DNA from: Euphorbia lathyris
Lineage: Eukaryota; Streptophyta; Magnoliopsida; Malpighiales; Euphorbiaceae
NCBI RefSeq assembly: GCF_963576675.1
Contig: NC_088911.1
Location: forward strand, 61,341,756-61,405,755
Reading direction: 5' to 3'
Length of the DNA stretch: 64,000 nucleotides
Below are positions 23,185 to 33,369 of the stretch, piece after piece. The translations under genes were made by a program, and so were the position numbers. Numbering within the stretch: the first letter of the stretch is position 1; each line of letters starts with the position of its first letter. The notes below the pieces were generated by a model that had not been told where the DNA came from, searched no databases, and was given only the letters and a program-made list of their open reading frames with translations.

Positions 23185-23690
23185 TAAATCGACTGCGGGT
23201 AAACAGATCTTTCTAGCGACCCTGGTCTCTAAGTCGATCGTGGGTAAAAATGGCTCAATAGCAACCTTGGTCCACGACCGCGGGTAAAATGGTCCAAAAG
23301 CAACCCCGGTCCATGACCGCGGGTAAAATGGCTCAGAAGCAACTCTGGTAAAATGGCTCAAAAGCAACCCTGGTCCACGATCGCGGGTAAAATGGCTCAA
23401 AAGCAACCCTGGTCCACGACCGTGGGTAAAATGGCTCAAAAGCAACCCTGGTCCATGACCGCGGGTAAAATGGCTCAATAGCAACCCTAGTCCACGACCG
23501 TGGGTAAAACGGCTCAAAAGCAACCCTGGTCCACGACCGCGGGTAAAATGGCTCAAAAGCAACCATGGTCCACGATCGTGGGTAAAATGGCTCAAAAGCA
23601 ACCCTGGTCCACGACCACGGGTAAAATGGCTCAAAAGCAACCCTGGTCCACGACCGTGGGTAAAATGGCTCAAAAGCAAAAAGTTCTTTC
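23185..23690. repeat. 39-bp minisatellite, about 12 units
   Basis: Units contain GCAACCCTGGTCCACGACCG followed by CGGGTAAAATGGCTCAAAA. Most are exactly 39 bp and differ by single bases; one near 23340 is shortened. Because 39 is divisible by three, several frames stay open and give false 13-residue-repeat proteins. It lies between the Tat polypurine tract and the promoter of the antisense gene. Confidence 0.9.
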
Positions 23691-24041
23691 TAACAATTCT
23701 GAATTCTGAAACACTGTCATTCGTATTTTTTACTGGAGCTATCATCTCGGGTATTTGAGTTGTTTGATAGGAGCGTCCTTATCTTTTCATCTGGAATGCT
23801 TCAGACTAACAATTATTTTTCCGTTGACTGTTGTCTGTATTTTGACTGGCGCCACTTTTCTGTAAAATTTTGGCTGTCGTCTAGAGTCATATCCTCGTGG
23901 TATTGGTCACCGTCTGACAGAAGCGCAGGCTGAAACGGACTGCAAATCGGAGGTTTGTGCACCTGGTAATTAATTATTTTCTTTTTACCTTTATGTCACA
24001 TCGTACTTTTTCGCTATTTACGGGAATGTCATTCCATTTTC

Positions 24042-24049
24042 CTATATAA
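24042..24049 (+). promoter_or_regulatory. Likely TATA box of the antisense PMD gene
   Basis: CTATATAA lies 78 bp upstream of the ATG at 24127. It is followed by a CT-rich leader (TTCTCTCTCTTCTCTCTCTC), typical of plant 5' UTRs, which supports an own promoter on the strand opposite to gag-pol. Confidence 0.65.
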
Positions 24050-24126
24050 GGTGGTGAGGTTTCATTTCAACCCCACACCTTCTCTCTCTTCTCTCTCTCT
24101 AACTTCTAATTTGGATCATTCTCGTG

Positions 24127-27037
24127 ATGGATTTGGATAAATACGATGGTACGAAGGGCATGGATGCGGGTTTTGAGAACCTGACTACAGTGGCCCCTTT
24201 TCGGGATCCTGCTTCATATCTGAGCCGGACCCACTCTAACCAGGTAAGTACTCTCCTACTCTCTCGTCCTTTTGACTAGACTTCTAGGCTTTAGTAGCCC
24301 TACTTTGAACACGATTTGCATGCTAACCTCTAAGTCGCTTTAGAGGACTTTAGCTAGAGAACACGAATTTCTACGCCCATAAGCAACGTTTTATTTATCT
24401 TTTGAAAGAATGTGAATTATATGCATGTGAATAGTAAAAACACGAACAATGCATGTCAACAGTAGAAACGTGAATAGCACATGAATACTGAAAACGTGAA
24501 TAGTGCACGTGAATAGTAAAAACGTGAATAGTGCACGTGAATAGTAAAAACATGAATAGTGCATGTGAATAGTAAAAACGTGAATAGTGCACGTGAATAG
24601 TAGAAAAAGCCTAAACGACCAAATTAAATGTTAAAATTGGATCAATCTCTTTGCCAACACGCGAGAGGGTGGAACACCAAAGAATAATGAACTAGTCAAA
24701 TCTTATACAAACGACCCTAAGAACAAAATTTCACCAAATGACGGTCCTAATTGACAAAGAGTCTCTAGGTTAGACTTAAGCATGACCGAAAGAACAACTA
24801 GGTTAACAAACCTTTATTAGACACAAGCCTAGGAGCGAGATTTAAACTTACTCGTTCTGTTCCTTCCAGGTCATTGGTATTTCCGGGACCACTGAGGAGA
24901 TTCATCTCTGGTATGCCATGCTTAGCCCGACGGCTAAAGCCCGGGTGCGAGAGTTGGGCTTCGAGCCCTTTATCTTGGCGTTACCTCACGCCAACCGAGT
25001 GTGTGACCGATTCGGCCTTCGCGCCTTATGTGAGAGATGGGTAGACTCGACCCACACCTTCCACTTCTTGTTTGGGGAGATGATGTTCTCGCCCCGTGAC
25101 TTCTCCTTGCTGACTGGATTGCGGGGGAGCAGTATCTCGGTTCCCCTCTTCTTCGACATGGTGCGTCCCCGGGTCGACCGCACCGAGTTATCTACTTTGA
25201 TTGGGCCCGGAGTCTACACGGGTGTCAAGTCTTCCCCGGTGAAGTTCATTACCACCTCCAGACTATTGAGTCGCAGGGACTCCTGCGGGCTAGACGACAC
25301 TGATCAAGCTCTTCGCAGCTTTCTTCTATACGCCTTGGGCGACACGATCTTCCGCACCAAGAGCGGGACGATACATGCGGGTCTTATTCAGGCTTTCCGT
25401 GATTTGGACGCAGTGTCATCTTATGATTGGGCAGGAGCTGGCTTGGCTTTCCTGTACAAGTTTTTGGATTTGACTTGCCGGAAGCGCAAGGATTTCGGTG
25501 GTTACACATTTGCTCTCCTGGTACGTCGTTCATCCTTGGCTTGTTTCTTTATTCTTTTCGCGATTTTTGTTAGTAACCTTTGTTTCTACGAGTAGGTTTG
25601 GGCCTATGAGAGGCGGATTCTTCCATGCACGCGTCGGCGCAGGCCGCAGGTGGTTAGGCCTCCACTTATGGCTCGGTGGAGTGAGTTTGATCTAGGTGCC
25701 GAGGAGAGGCGGACAGTGGCGCGATTCCTAGCGTGGATCGACTCGCGGACCTTGGGGCAGGTGAACATCTTCTCCTTATGTTAGATTTCCGTTTAATTAG
25801 ACCTAACTTTTTTCTTTTTTTTGTTTTCAGATTCGATTCGGATGGGATGACCTCGACTTTGGTCCTGACTACACGTATGTTACCTGCATCCAGGGGCAGC
25901 GGTGCGTACTTACAGGCCCTTGTGTGCGGGCATGGTACTTGGGCGATCGGGGCATTACCAGGGTTAGCGCCTCGTATTGGACACCTGGCGAGATTCTAGT
26001 GTCCATGTTTGCAGTGAGGACCATGCCTCTGTCGGACATTCGTCGCGACCTGACCCGCCAGTTTGCCCCTCGAGACGTGTAGGACCACGCGGGGGGTCGT
26101 GCTCACTATTTATCGACCTTGTTGACTCCGGAGGACGCCCCCGAGGTTGTGATGGAGGTGGATCCTAGGACGGACGTGTTTTCAGCCGAGGCTATCGCGG
26201 CGGTTTTTGGTATGGAGGAGCTCCCGGTGAGTGCTTGACCCTTTTTCATTCTTTATTTGCGAGGTGGTTAGGGATACTCATTGTGTCTTCATATGCAGGA
26301 GGGTTCTTTGAGGAGTGCTCGGATGTCCGACTTCTTTGATGGTGCTCAGGCTCGAACGCCCGCGGGCGAGCCCTCCCATTATGCGGGCGAGTCCTCGGGC
26401 ACCGCCCGGCCGGAGTGGCCCCCTTTAGGCATACCTATCCCCGACTTTGGGAGGGACTTCTCGACAGTTCACTATGACGAGTCCGGAGTGGCTTATGTCG
26501 GCGTCGAGATAGCTCCTCCTTCTTTCACATCGAGGATGCCGTTTGATCCCCCGGATACCCTCCACACTTCGAGGGAGACATGCACTGATTACGTGGGGTT
26601 GTCGGGTTATCTCAGAGAGCGGCTCAGCCTGCGTTGCACCAGCCACCTGGTGAGTATTCTTATTTTATTTTAGTGTAGTGGAATGTATGCACATATGTAT
26701 GTATGACTTCTGTTGTTGTCTATTCTTCTTCCTTTTTCTTATACATATATATTTTTTACAGAGCGATCTCCATGCAAATGAGCTGAGGCGGAGCGAGTCA
26801 CTGCGGGATTCCGATGCCAGGGTCGGCCAGGTCTATCAGGAGAGGAACGCTCATTGGTCGGGGATGATGCGAGCGGAGACCGAGGGGCGTCTTGCTGCCG
26901 AGGAGAGGACGCGAGTGGAGACCGCGGGGCGCCTTGCCGCCGAGAAGGGTCATCAGATCGCTGAGGAGGCCTTATCTGCGGAGCGGGCTTCTCGTCTGAG
27001 GGACTTCGAGGATTACTGGGATCTTCCCCCTTATTAG
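24127..27037 (+). CDS. Plant mobile domain (PMD, aminotransferase-like) protein, six exons, antisense within Tat element
   Basis: Exons inferred from splice sites and reading frame: 24127-24243, 24870-25520, 25596-25760, 25831-26226, 26299-26649, 26762-27037. Every intron begins GT, ends AG and falls in phase 0; the joined frame has about 650 codons. Exons 2-4 carry PMD hallmarks: ALCERWVDSTHTFH, FGEMMFSPRDFSLLTGL (residues about 90-125), FLLYALGDTIF, then DLTCRKRKDFGG leading into WAYERR at the exon 2-3 joint. Exon 5 is acidic and low in complexity; exon 6 is an Arg/Glu/Ala-rich predicted coiled coil. One in-frame TAG (26080-26082, exon 4, about codon 395) is the only defect seen. PMD proteins of the MAIN/MAIL family act in nuclear gene and TE silencing; whether this copy does is unknown. 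GC content is clearly higher than in the surrounding introns. Confidence 0.85.
24427..24605. repeat. 28-bp tandem repeats in intron 1 of the PMD gene
   Basis: Six to seven copies of a unit containing GTGAATAGTAAAAACGTGAA and TAGTGCAC. Junctions between units create CACGTG (G-box type) sites. All copies lie inside the 626-bp first intron (24244-24869). Confidence 0.8.
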
Positions 27038-27281
27038 TCTTATTATTTGTAGGTTTTTCATTAGTATTACCCCGATGTATAGCTTGTATATAGAGAGAGG
27101 GGTGGATAGGACGTAGGCTTTTTATGTGAAAGAGGTAGGAAATGTATAACTCATGATTCATAATACAATGCATTCAGTAGATTGTAATGATTCCAATCAT
27201 CCTCTTCAAATATATTCATGCCTTTATTTATTTACAAACAATAGAAATACTTAGCCGCTACTACATTATTCTCATAATTGC
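27038..27281. other. Convergent 3' region between PMD gene and pol
   Basis: The PMD stop (27037) and the integrase stop (27282) face each other across 244 bp. The region is AT-rich with AATACAATG-type motifs that could serve as poly(A) signals for the plus-strand gene; none is certain. Sense Tat genomic RNA must read through the whole PMD gene in antisense. Confidence 0.5.
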
Positions 27282-27990
27282 TCAAAATATAACTACTGTT
27301 ACCAGGATGCCGTCCATAGTAGTAAGCTTCACCGACCCTTTGCTTAGGATTTTCTTCACGAGGAATGGTCCTTCCCAGTTTGGCTTGAACTTGCCCCTAG
27401 GGTCGGTGTGCGTCACTCGGATCTGTTTCAGCACTAGGTCCCCTTCTTTGATAGGGCTGGCCTTGACCTTTTTATTGAAGGCTCGGGCCATCCTTCTCTG
27501 ATATAACTGCACATGGTAAAGGGCCTCCATTATTTTCTCATCTACCAATGCTAACTGTTCATATCGCTTCTTCACCCATTCCGTCTCGGGAATCTCTGCT
27601 TCTACTGTGATTCTCAACGATCGCTTTTCAACCTCGATTGGGAGAACGGCTTCCGCACCATATACCAAGGAGAACGGCGTTGCCCCATTTGACGTTCTAA
27701 CTGTCGTGCGATAAGCCCATAAAGCGAGCGGAAGCTGTTCGTGCCAGTTCCGATGCGATTCTACTGTCTTTACGAGAATCCTTTTAAGGTTCTTATTAGC
27801 CGCCTCTACTGCCCCATTAGCTTGTGGGCAATACGGAGAAGACCTATGATGCTCAATATCGTACTCTTGGAAAAGACTTCTCACCTCTCCCTGAAACTGG
27901 ACCCCATTATCCGTAATCATGTGATGAGGCACTCCGAACCTGGTGATTAAGTGCTTTTCAATGAACTTCCTCATCTGCTTAGACCCAACT
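27282..27990 (-). pseudogene. Tat integrase, C-terminal part (after frameshift)
   Basis: Open from about 27974 to a stop at 27282. It contains HHMITDNGVQF (second catalytic Asp), SSPYCPQANGAVEAANKNLK (catalytic Glu), the LWAYRTTVRTSNGATPF segment and the GDLVLKQIR end region. No chromodomain is visible. It is offset from the upstream integrase frame by what looks like a one-base deletion near 27985, within the segment between WVEAESFSK and MRKFIEKHL. Only with a frame correction would the two halves form one D-D-E integrase. Confidence 0.85.
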
Positions 27991-30900
27991 TGCTAAATGA
28001 TTCCGCCTCTACCCACTTGGTGAAGTAATCAATGGCGACTGCAATGAATTTGTGCCCGTTTGACGCATTAGGCCTCACCTCCCCGATGATGTCAATGCCC
28101 CAAGCCGAAAACGGCCAAATGGGTGCTAATACGTGCAATTCCATAGCTGGTAAGTGATTATAATCTCCGTGGATTTGACAATCATGGCATTTCTTCGCAT
28201 ACTCGTTACAATCCCTTTCCATGGTGAGCCAATAGAAGCATTGCCTTATGATTTTCTTTGCCAATACTGCTCCTCCCATATGGGCCCCACAAATTCCCGA
28301 GTGTACTGACTCCATTGCCTCACGGGCTTCTCCCGCATCCAAGCACCTTAGTTGTAAACCATCGGCGTACCTTTTGTAAAGCAAGTCATTGTGGATGACG
28401 AACTGCTGAGCTAACCTTCTAATCACAGCCTGATCCCTAAGTTCCGATTCCGCCGGGTATGTTCCACTATTCATGAAGTTCACGATATCGAAATACCAAG
28501 GCTTTTCATCTGCCCCCAACAACATTACATCTTCGTAGCACGGCTTGTGGGACCTTCTCAACACCAAAAGCTTCGAGGCAAGGTTCCGAGGATTATCCCA
28601 TTCTAACACCAAAGTGGCCAAAGCATCCGCTGCCTGGTTCTGTGCTCGAGGAATGTGATAAAAACGACACTCGCTGAATCTCTGCGCCAGTCCCTCCAAT
28701 TGGTCTAGGTATGGACGCAACCTTTCTTCCCTTACTTCCCAGTTTCCCTGCGCTTGTTCGATAATCAGTTTTGAGTCGCCCCAGATTTCAACATATGATG
28801 CTCCCAGTGCTACTAACGACTCCAACCCATAGATGCACGCTTCATATTCAGCCATATTATTGGTGAGAGGGAAGGATAACTTCTTTGCCATTGGGACCCT
28901 TTCTCCTTCTGGTGAGATAAGTAGCACTCCTACTCCGGCTCCATTTGAGTTAACCGCTCCATCGAAGAACATCTTCCATGGTATAACTTCTATCGCGTTC
29001 AAGTGCTCATCGGGGAAATCATAGTTTATCTCTTCCTTTTCCGCATTTAGAGGCTGATTGGCCAGAAATTCCGCCACGGCTCTCCCCTTAATAACCTTCT
29101 TCGTTACATATTCTATATCAAATTCGGACAAGAGCAACAACCATCGGGCTAGCTTCCCTGTTAGAGACGGAGTTCGGTATAGATACTTCACGGGATCCAT
29201 CCGAGAAATAATGATCACTTTGTAAGATCGAAAGTAGTGCCGTAGTTTCTTTGTTAGCCATACTACTGCTACGCACGTCTTTTCGATCATGTTATACTTA
29301 AGCTCGTATTCCAAGAACTTCTTACTCGGATAATACACTGCGTGCTCCACACCAGTGTCCCCTTCTTGGGCCAGCATTGCCCCAATAGATCGCTCCTCGA
29401 TTGCTACATAGAGGAGAAGCGGCTTTCCAAGTTTAGGCGGTCTCAGAACCGGTGGATTAGACAAATAGTTCCGGATACTCTCTAATGCTTGCTGGCACTT
29501 ATCATTCCAAACCGTGGGTTGATCTTTCCGTAGCAGCTTAAAGATCGGCTCGCAGATCGCAGTGAGTCGTGCTATGAACCGACTGATATACTGAACCTGC
29601 CCCAGAAATCCTCTCACTTCTTTCTCATTTTTGGGTGCTGGCATTTCCTGTATGGCCTTTACCTTGTCGGGATCCACCTCAATCCCCTTGTTACTGATCA
29701 CATAGCCTAAGATCTTCCCCGATGAAACGCCAAAGAAGCACTTCTTCGGGTTCAACCTTAGCTTGAACTCTGCAATTCGGGCCAAAAACTTTTCAAGTGC
29801 CGCGAAATGCCCCTCTCTTGTCTCCGACTTGACCATCATGTCGTCCATATAAACTTCTACCTCTTTGTGTATCATATCATGGAACAGTGCCGTAGCCATT
29901 CGTTGATAAGTTGCCCCGGCATTTTTCAAACCAAACGGCATTACCCTATAGCAGTACGTTCTCCACTCAGTTGTGAATGAGGTCTTTGCCTTGTGCTTTT
30001 CTGCCATTTGAACTTGCATGTAGCCCATGAAGCCGTCCACATTTGTGTGCAAGACGCTCGATGCTGCACTGTCGATTAATACGTCAATGTGAGGCAATGC
30101 GAATTCATCTTTGGGGCACGCCTTGTTAAGATCTCTATAATCGACGCACATTCTCACTTTGCCGTCCTTCTTCGTGATGGGCACTACATTTGCGACCCAA
30201 GGGGGATAGTCGATTACTTCGATGAACCCCGCTTCTAACTGTTTCTTCACTTCTTCTTTGATCTTATCTGCCCATTCCGGCCTCATGCGTCGGAGTTTCT
30301 GTTTCACGGGCTTAACATCGGGGTATGTCGGAATGCGGTGAGTTACGATTGATTGATCGATTCCTGGCATGTCTTCGTATGTCCAAGCAAACACTATTTC
30401 GTATTTTTTAATTATTCTCTCAAATTCTTTCCTCTCTTCAGTAGTTAATTCTTGAGCAATTTGTATAAGTTTAGGATTTTCATCCGTGCCAAGATTGAAA
30501 GTTGACATTTCTATTGTATTGATTTCAAATGTAGGCATGTTATATGAATGAGAATGCATGGAATGATCAGAATCAACATTAAGCAAGTAAGCAAAATCAG
30601 AATTCATTTCATTGATAGTGTTGGCGAGTACATCATCGGATTCAAATAAAGCAGTAATACAATTTTCATCATCAGGGTTCTCGGGTTTCTCATAAGCCTT
30701 GGAGGTACTGGGCTCGTCCACCGCTCCCACAGTTGCTTCAATAGTGATGACCTGCTCCTCAGCATTCAGATCTAACATCATGATCTCCTCGATGAAGCAG
30801 CTCGCCTCTCCTTTGCCCCAACCGGTAACATCATTGAAGATCTCAAAACCTGGCAGGATCTTTTCTTCGGTGCTAGTCCATGACTCGGGAGTCCCCGAAT

Positions 30901-31081
30901 AAACCTTTCCGTGCCCCTCATTCACAAAATACTTCTTTAGGCCCACCTTTCCTTCACCACCTGTGTTGGACGGACCTCCCAGCTCACATCCCAAACCCCT
31001 CCGGGTTTTCTGACTCTTGAAGTCCGGAAACTCTGGCAACCCTTGATGGTGTGCTCCCAAGCCCATACCAGGGATGAAGCC
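27971..31081 (-). CDS. Tat pol: reverse transcriptase, RNase H, second RNase H, integrase N-terminus
   Basis: About 1037 codons, open from just after an in-frame TGA (31084-31082) to a frameshift near 27985. The lead-in PGMGLG (G-patch-like) is followed by an acidic linker. RT has VCVDYRDLNKACPKD-type and VEVYMDDMMV boxes (YMDD about residue 404). The first RNase H is degenerate (YVAIEERSIGAML in place of an Asp-led start). The second, archaeal-type RNase H keeps FFDGAVNSNGAG (about residue 697), NMAEYEA, GDSKLI and QAADALA, that is all four catalytic acids. Integrase begins with an HHCC region (HSGICGAH...CHDCQ) and WGIDIIGE. A paired degenerate plus intact RNase H is the hallmark of the Tat lineage. 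Confidence 0.9.
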   Translation of the reverse strand, partial: GFIPGMGLGAHHQGLPEFPDFKSQKTRRGLGCELGGPSNTGGEGKVGLKKYFVNEGHGKVYSGTPESWTSTEEKILPGFEIFNDVTGWGKGEASCFIEEIMMLDLNAEEQVITIEATVGAVDEPSTSKAYEKPENPDDENCITALFESDDVLANTINEMNSDFAYLLNVDSDHSMHSHSYNMPTFEINTIEMSTFNLGTDENPKLIQIAQELTTEERKEFERIIKKYEIVFAWTYEDMPGIDQSIVTHRIPTYPDVKPVKQKLRRMRPEWADKIKEEVKKQLEAGFIEVIDYPPWVANVVPITKKDGKVRMCVDYRDLNKACPKDEFALPHIDVLIDSAASSVLHTNVDGFMGYMQVQMAEKHKAKTSFTTEWRTYCYRVMPFGLKNAGATYQRMATALFHDMIHKEVEVYMDDMMVKSETREGHFAALEKFLARIAEFKLRLNPKKCFFGVSSGKILGYVISNKGIEVDPDKVKAIQEMPAPKNEKEVRGFLGQVQYISRFIARLTAICEPIFKLLRKDQPTVWNDKCQQALESIRNYLSNPPVLRPPKLGKPLLLYVAIEERSIGAMLAQEGDTGVEHAVYYPSKKFLEYELKYNMIEKTCVAVVWLTKKLRHYFRSYKVIIISRMDPVKYLYRTPSLTGKLARWLLLLSEFDIEYVTKKVIKGRAVAEFLANQPLNAEKEEINYDFPDEHLNAIEVIPWKMFFDGAVNSNGAGVGVLLISPEGERVPMAKKLSFPLTNNMAEYEACIYGLESLVALGASYVEIWGDSKLIIEQAQGNWEVREERLRPYLDQLEGLAQRFSECRFYHIPRAQNQAADALATLVLEWDNPRNLASKLLVLRRSHKPCYEDVMLLGADEKPWYFDIVNFMNSGTYPAESELRDQAVIRRLAQQFVIHNDLLYKRYADGLQLRCLDAGEAREAMESVHSGICGAHMGGAVLAKKIIRQCFYWLTMERDCNEYAKKCHDCQIHGDYNHLPAMELHVLAPIWPFSAWGIDIIGEVRPNASNGHKFIAVAIDYFTKWVEAESFSKLGLSR

Positions 31082-31639
31082 TCATTTCATCATCTTCACC
31101 ACATCGGTGGTCATGCTAGACTCGTAGATCCCAGAAACTTGGAATCCGGAGAAAAGCTGAGGCTCAATTCCCAATGCCGCCACTGAACTCAATTTCTCAG
31201 CTTTGATCGTCACTATCTCTTCCCGGAAGGGAAATTTGATCATTTGGTGGAGCGTGGAGGGCACACCTCCCAACTTGTGGGACCATGGACGTCCCAACAA
31301 CACGGCAAATGTCACCGGTATATCCAGCACAGTGAATTCAGTCTCCTCTTCATGCGGCCCTACTTTCAGCTTAGCCTTGAAGACTCCTTCGATGTGCCTA
31401 CGGCTATCATCATAAGCCCTGATCACGGTTTCCGAGGCCGTCAGATCTCCTCTTTCTACTCCCAACTTGGACAAGAGTTTCAGCGGGCAAACATTAATGG
31501 CCGATCCATCATCAACCATCACACAGCTAGTCTTCTTCCCGTTAATTTCAGCTCGGATGTATAAAGGCTTGTTGTGAGCCTTACCCTCCTCCGGGAGATC
31601 TTCGTCGGTAAAAGTGATTTCAGTCTTCTTCCGGGCCAT
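31082..31639 (-). CDS. Tat aspartic protease
   Basis: A 185-codon block with the retroviral-type active site CVMVDDGSAINVCP, HNKPLYIRAEI before it, and the VLLGRPWSHKLGGVPSTLHQ flap and helix region after it. It ends at a TGA exactly in frame with the RT ORF, which continues GFIPGMGLG. Most related elements read through here without a stop. Upstream, the gag array is in another frame; the switch lies around 31640-31670. Confidence 0.8.
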   Translation of the reverse strand: MARKKTEITFTDEDLPEEGKAHNKPLYIRAEINGKKTSCVMVDDGSAINVCPLKLLSKLGVERGDLTASETVIRAYDDSRRHIEGVFKAKLKVGPHEEETEFTVLDIPVTFAVLLGRPWSHKLGGVPSTLHQMIKFPFREEIVTIKAEKLSSVAALGIEPQLFSGFQVSGIYESSMTTDVVKMMK

Positions 31640-33369
31640 AATGCCCCTACTAACGCTGTCGGCTCAGTGTCGGTAGAAATGACCAAATTTTGCAGCTCCT
31701 TCATCAGATTCTCACGGTGGTACTTGGAATGGCATAGGACTTCCCACACCGTAGACTTAGCTTGTGTTTTCTTCAACTGCTCGAGGACTTGGTCATCTGG
31801 CTTGGGAGCCGATCCTTCCCCTATTTCTGTCTCCACCATAGGCGCCTTCCCTTCGGCCACTCGACCTGATCTTGTCATAACGGCGATTTCCGGCTCATCA
31901 TCAGATTCATCCCAAATATTGATAGGAATTCTCCGATCAGCGTCCTCCTCGTTCGAGGAACTTTCCCAAATGTCCACAACCATTAGGTCCATCACGTGAG
32001 GGAAATTTGGATTTAAATACAAGGGATCTGCCGATCCATACATAGCCCAACCTATCAATTCATCATAGTTCCGGAGAAACACCCTGCTCATTCTTCTTGC
32101 TGCTAACGGAATAGCACCTCTCTGTATGCACATGAGCTGCACCTTATCGCTCATCATTTCATGACATAACTCGTAGCGGTACCTCCACCTCCTAACATAA
32201 TCCACGAATGGTTCCTCGGGGAATTGCCTGATCCTATCCAGATCTTCCAAGGATCCCGTCCATGGAACGTACATCTCATATCTCGACACAAAAGCGTCCC
32301 TAAGAGGTATCCAATGACCCATTTCTTCCTCTGATAGTCCTTGGTGCCACAACAAGGCTTCTCCTATGAGAGTTTCTGGGAAATGCTCATGTAATTCACA
32401 TTGAGGGAACCCAGCATCATACATATGGTTGCGGAACAACCTTGCGTGCTCAACAGGATCCCGGTATCCACTATACCGGGGCATTGCCAATACCGCTTCG
32501 GGTGTTTCGTAAGAGGGTGAGTCCGGGGTTTGCTCCGCAAGCATCCATACTGTATATTCCTTAATGAACCTCTTGGTCATCGCGGCCCAATCACACTTAA
32601 TACGCATCGGGAGAGACATATACCACATCAGCGGCTCCCCCATCAGTGAATTGCAAAACAGACTGGTGATCTATTCTTCCTTAAAACCCAAAGGCCCCAT
32701 GGCCGATAAGTAGAAGTGAAGGTGTTCCATTGGATCCTTGTTGCCATTATACTTACTGACCATCGGCAACGGGCGTTTGATAGGCCCAATCTGCAACGCG
32801 AAGTGCTCTGACATCTTGTTCTTAGTGTTCTTGTATTTTTCAAGGAATAGATCGGACAATTGTTCCCAATCATGCTTGCAAGAGTCGGGTAATGAGTGGA
32901 ACCACCCCAAAGGCTCGCCTATCAGCGAATGGTGGAACCACCGAGCAATCTCGTCCACCCCGAAGGATTCAACAAACATATCATGCATATACTCACGCAA
33001 GTGCACATCGGGATTCTCTCCTCCACTAAATAGGCTTAATTCTGGCACAATAGTTCGAGACAACCCTTCCCCGGTCTTGTCAGCACTATCTTCATCATAC
33101 GGTGCTCCACCGGCTAACCCTTCGTCCATCGGTTCACCCTCCTGCTCCTTCCCAAGGAAAGACACATATAACCCATTTCCCACATTGCTCTTCTCATCGG
33201 AGTCCAACAACTCCTCTTCATTTTCCTCGAAGGATTCCATAACTATGCTTTCTTTCAGCCCGAATCCGATCATGCTCACCCTATGATTAGGCAGGGGATT
33301 ACGCCTAGTGGAAGGGTTCGCTGACGAAGGATCATCTATCTTCTTCTCCTCAATCAAATCCTGAATCTC
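31640..33369 (-). pseudogene. Tat gag array, domains G2-G4
   Basis: One frame holds three successive gag-core-like domains, with an in-frame TAG at 32670-32668 inside the third copy. G2 is at 33048-32827 (VPELSLFSGGENPDVHLREY, LIGEPLGWFHSLP, DWEQLSDLFLEKY). G3 is at 32772-32538 (LPMVSKYNGNKDPMEHLHFY, LMGEPLMWYMSLP, DWAAMTKRFIKEY). G4 is at 32493-32269 (AMPRYSGYRDPVEHARLF, LIGEALLWHQGL, WIPLRDAFVSRY), and G4 is followed by a gag C-terminal extension (FPEEPFVDYVRRW). Each copy repeats the 'GxxDPxxH ... GexLxWfhsLp ... DWxxLxxxFixxY' plan of retrotransposon gag. An acidic linker follows before protease. Confidence 0.8.

Noticed and set aside
23185..23690. CRISPR-like array
   Set aside because: Units are contiguous tandem repeats without unique spacers, and this is a plant nuclear region.
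23179..23745. ORF encoding a 13-residue repeat protein (LLLSHFTRGRGPG units) in both strands
   Set aside because: A 39-bp minisatellite keeps frames open automatically; no start context or conserved non-repeat domain.
26080..26082. Reading the TAG in PMD exon 4 as evidence for another intron
   Set aside because: No plausible GT-AG pair removes it while keeping the frame, and flanking residues on both sides read well in the same frame; a point mutation is simpler.
24127..27037. PMD gene as an ordinary host gene that the Tat element inserted next to
   Set aside because: The gene lies wholly between integrase and the polypurine tract of one element with matching LTRs and TSD; it is part of the inserted unit.
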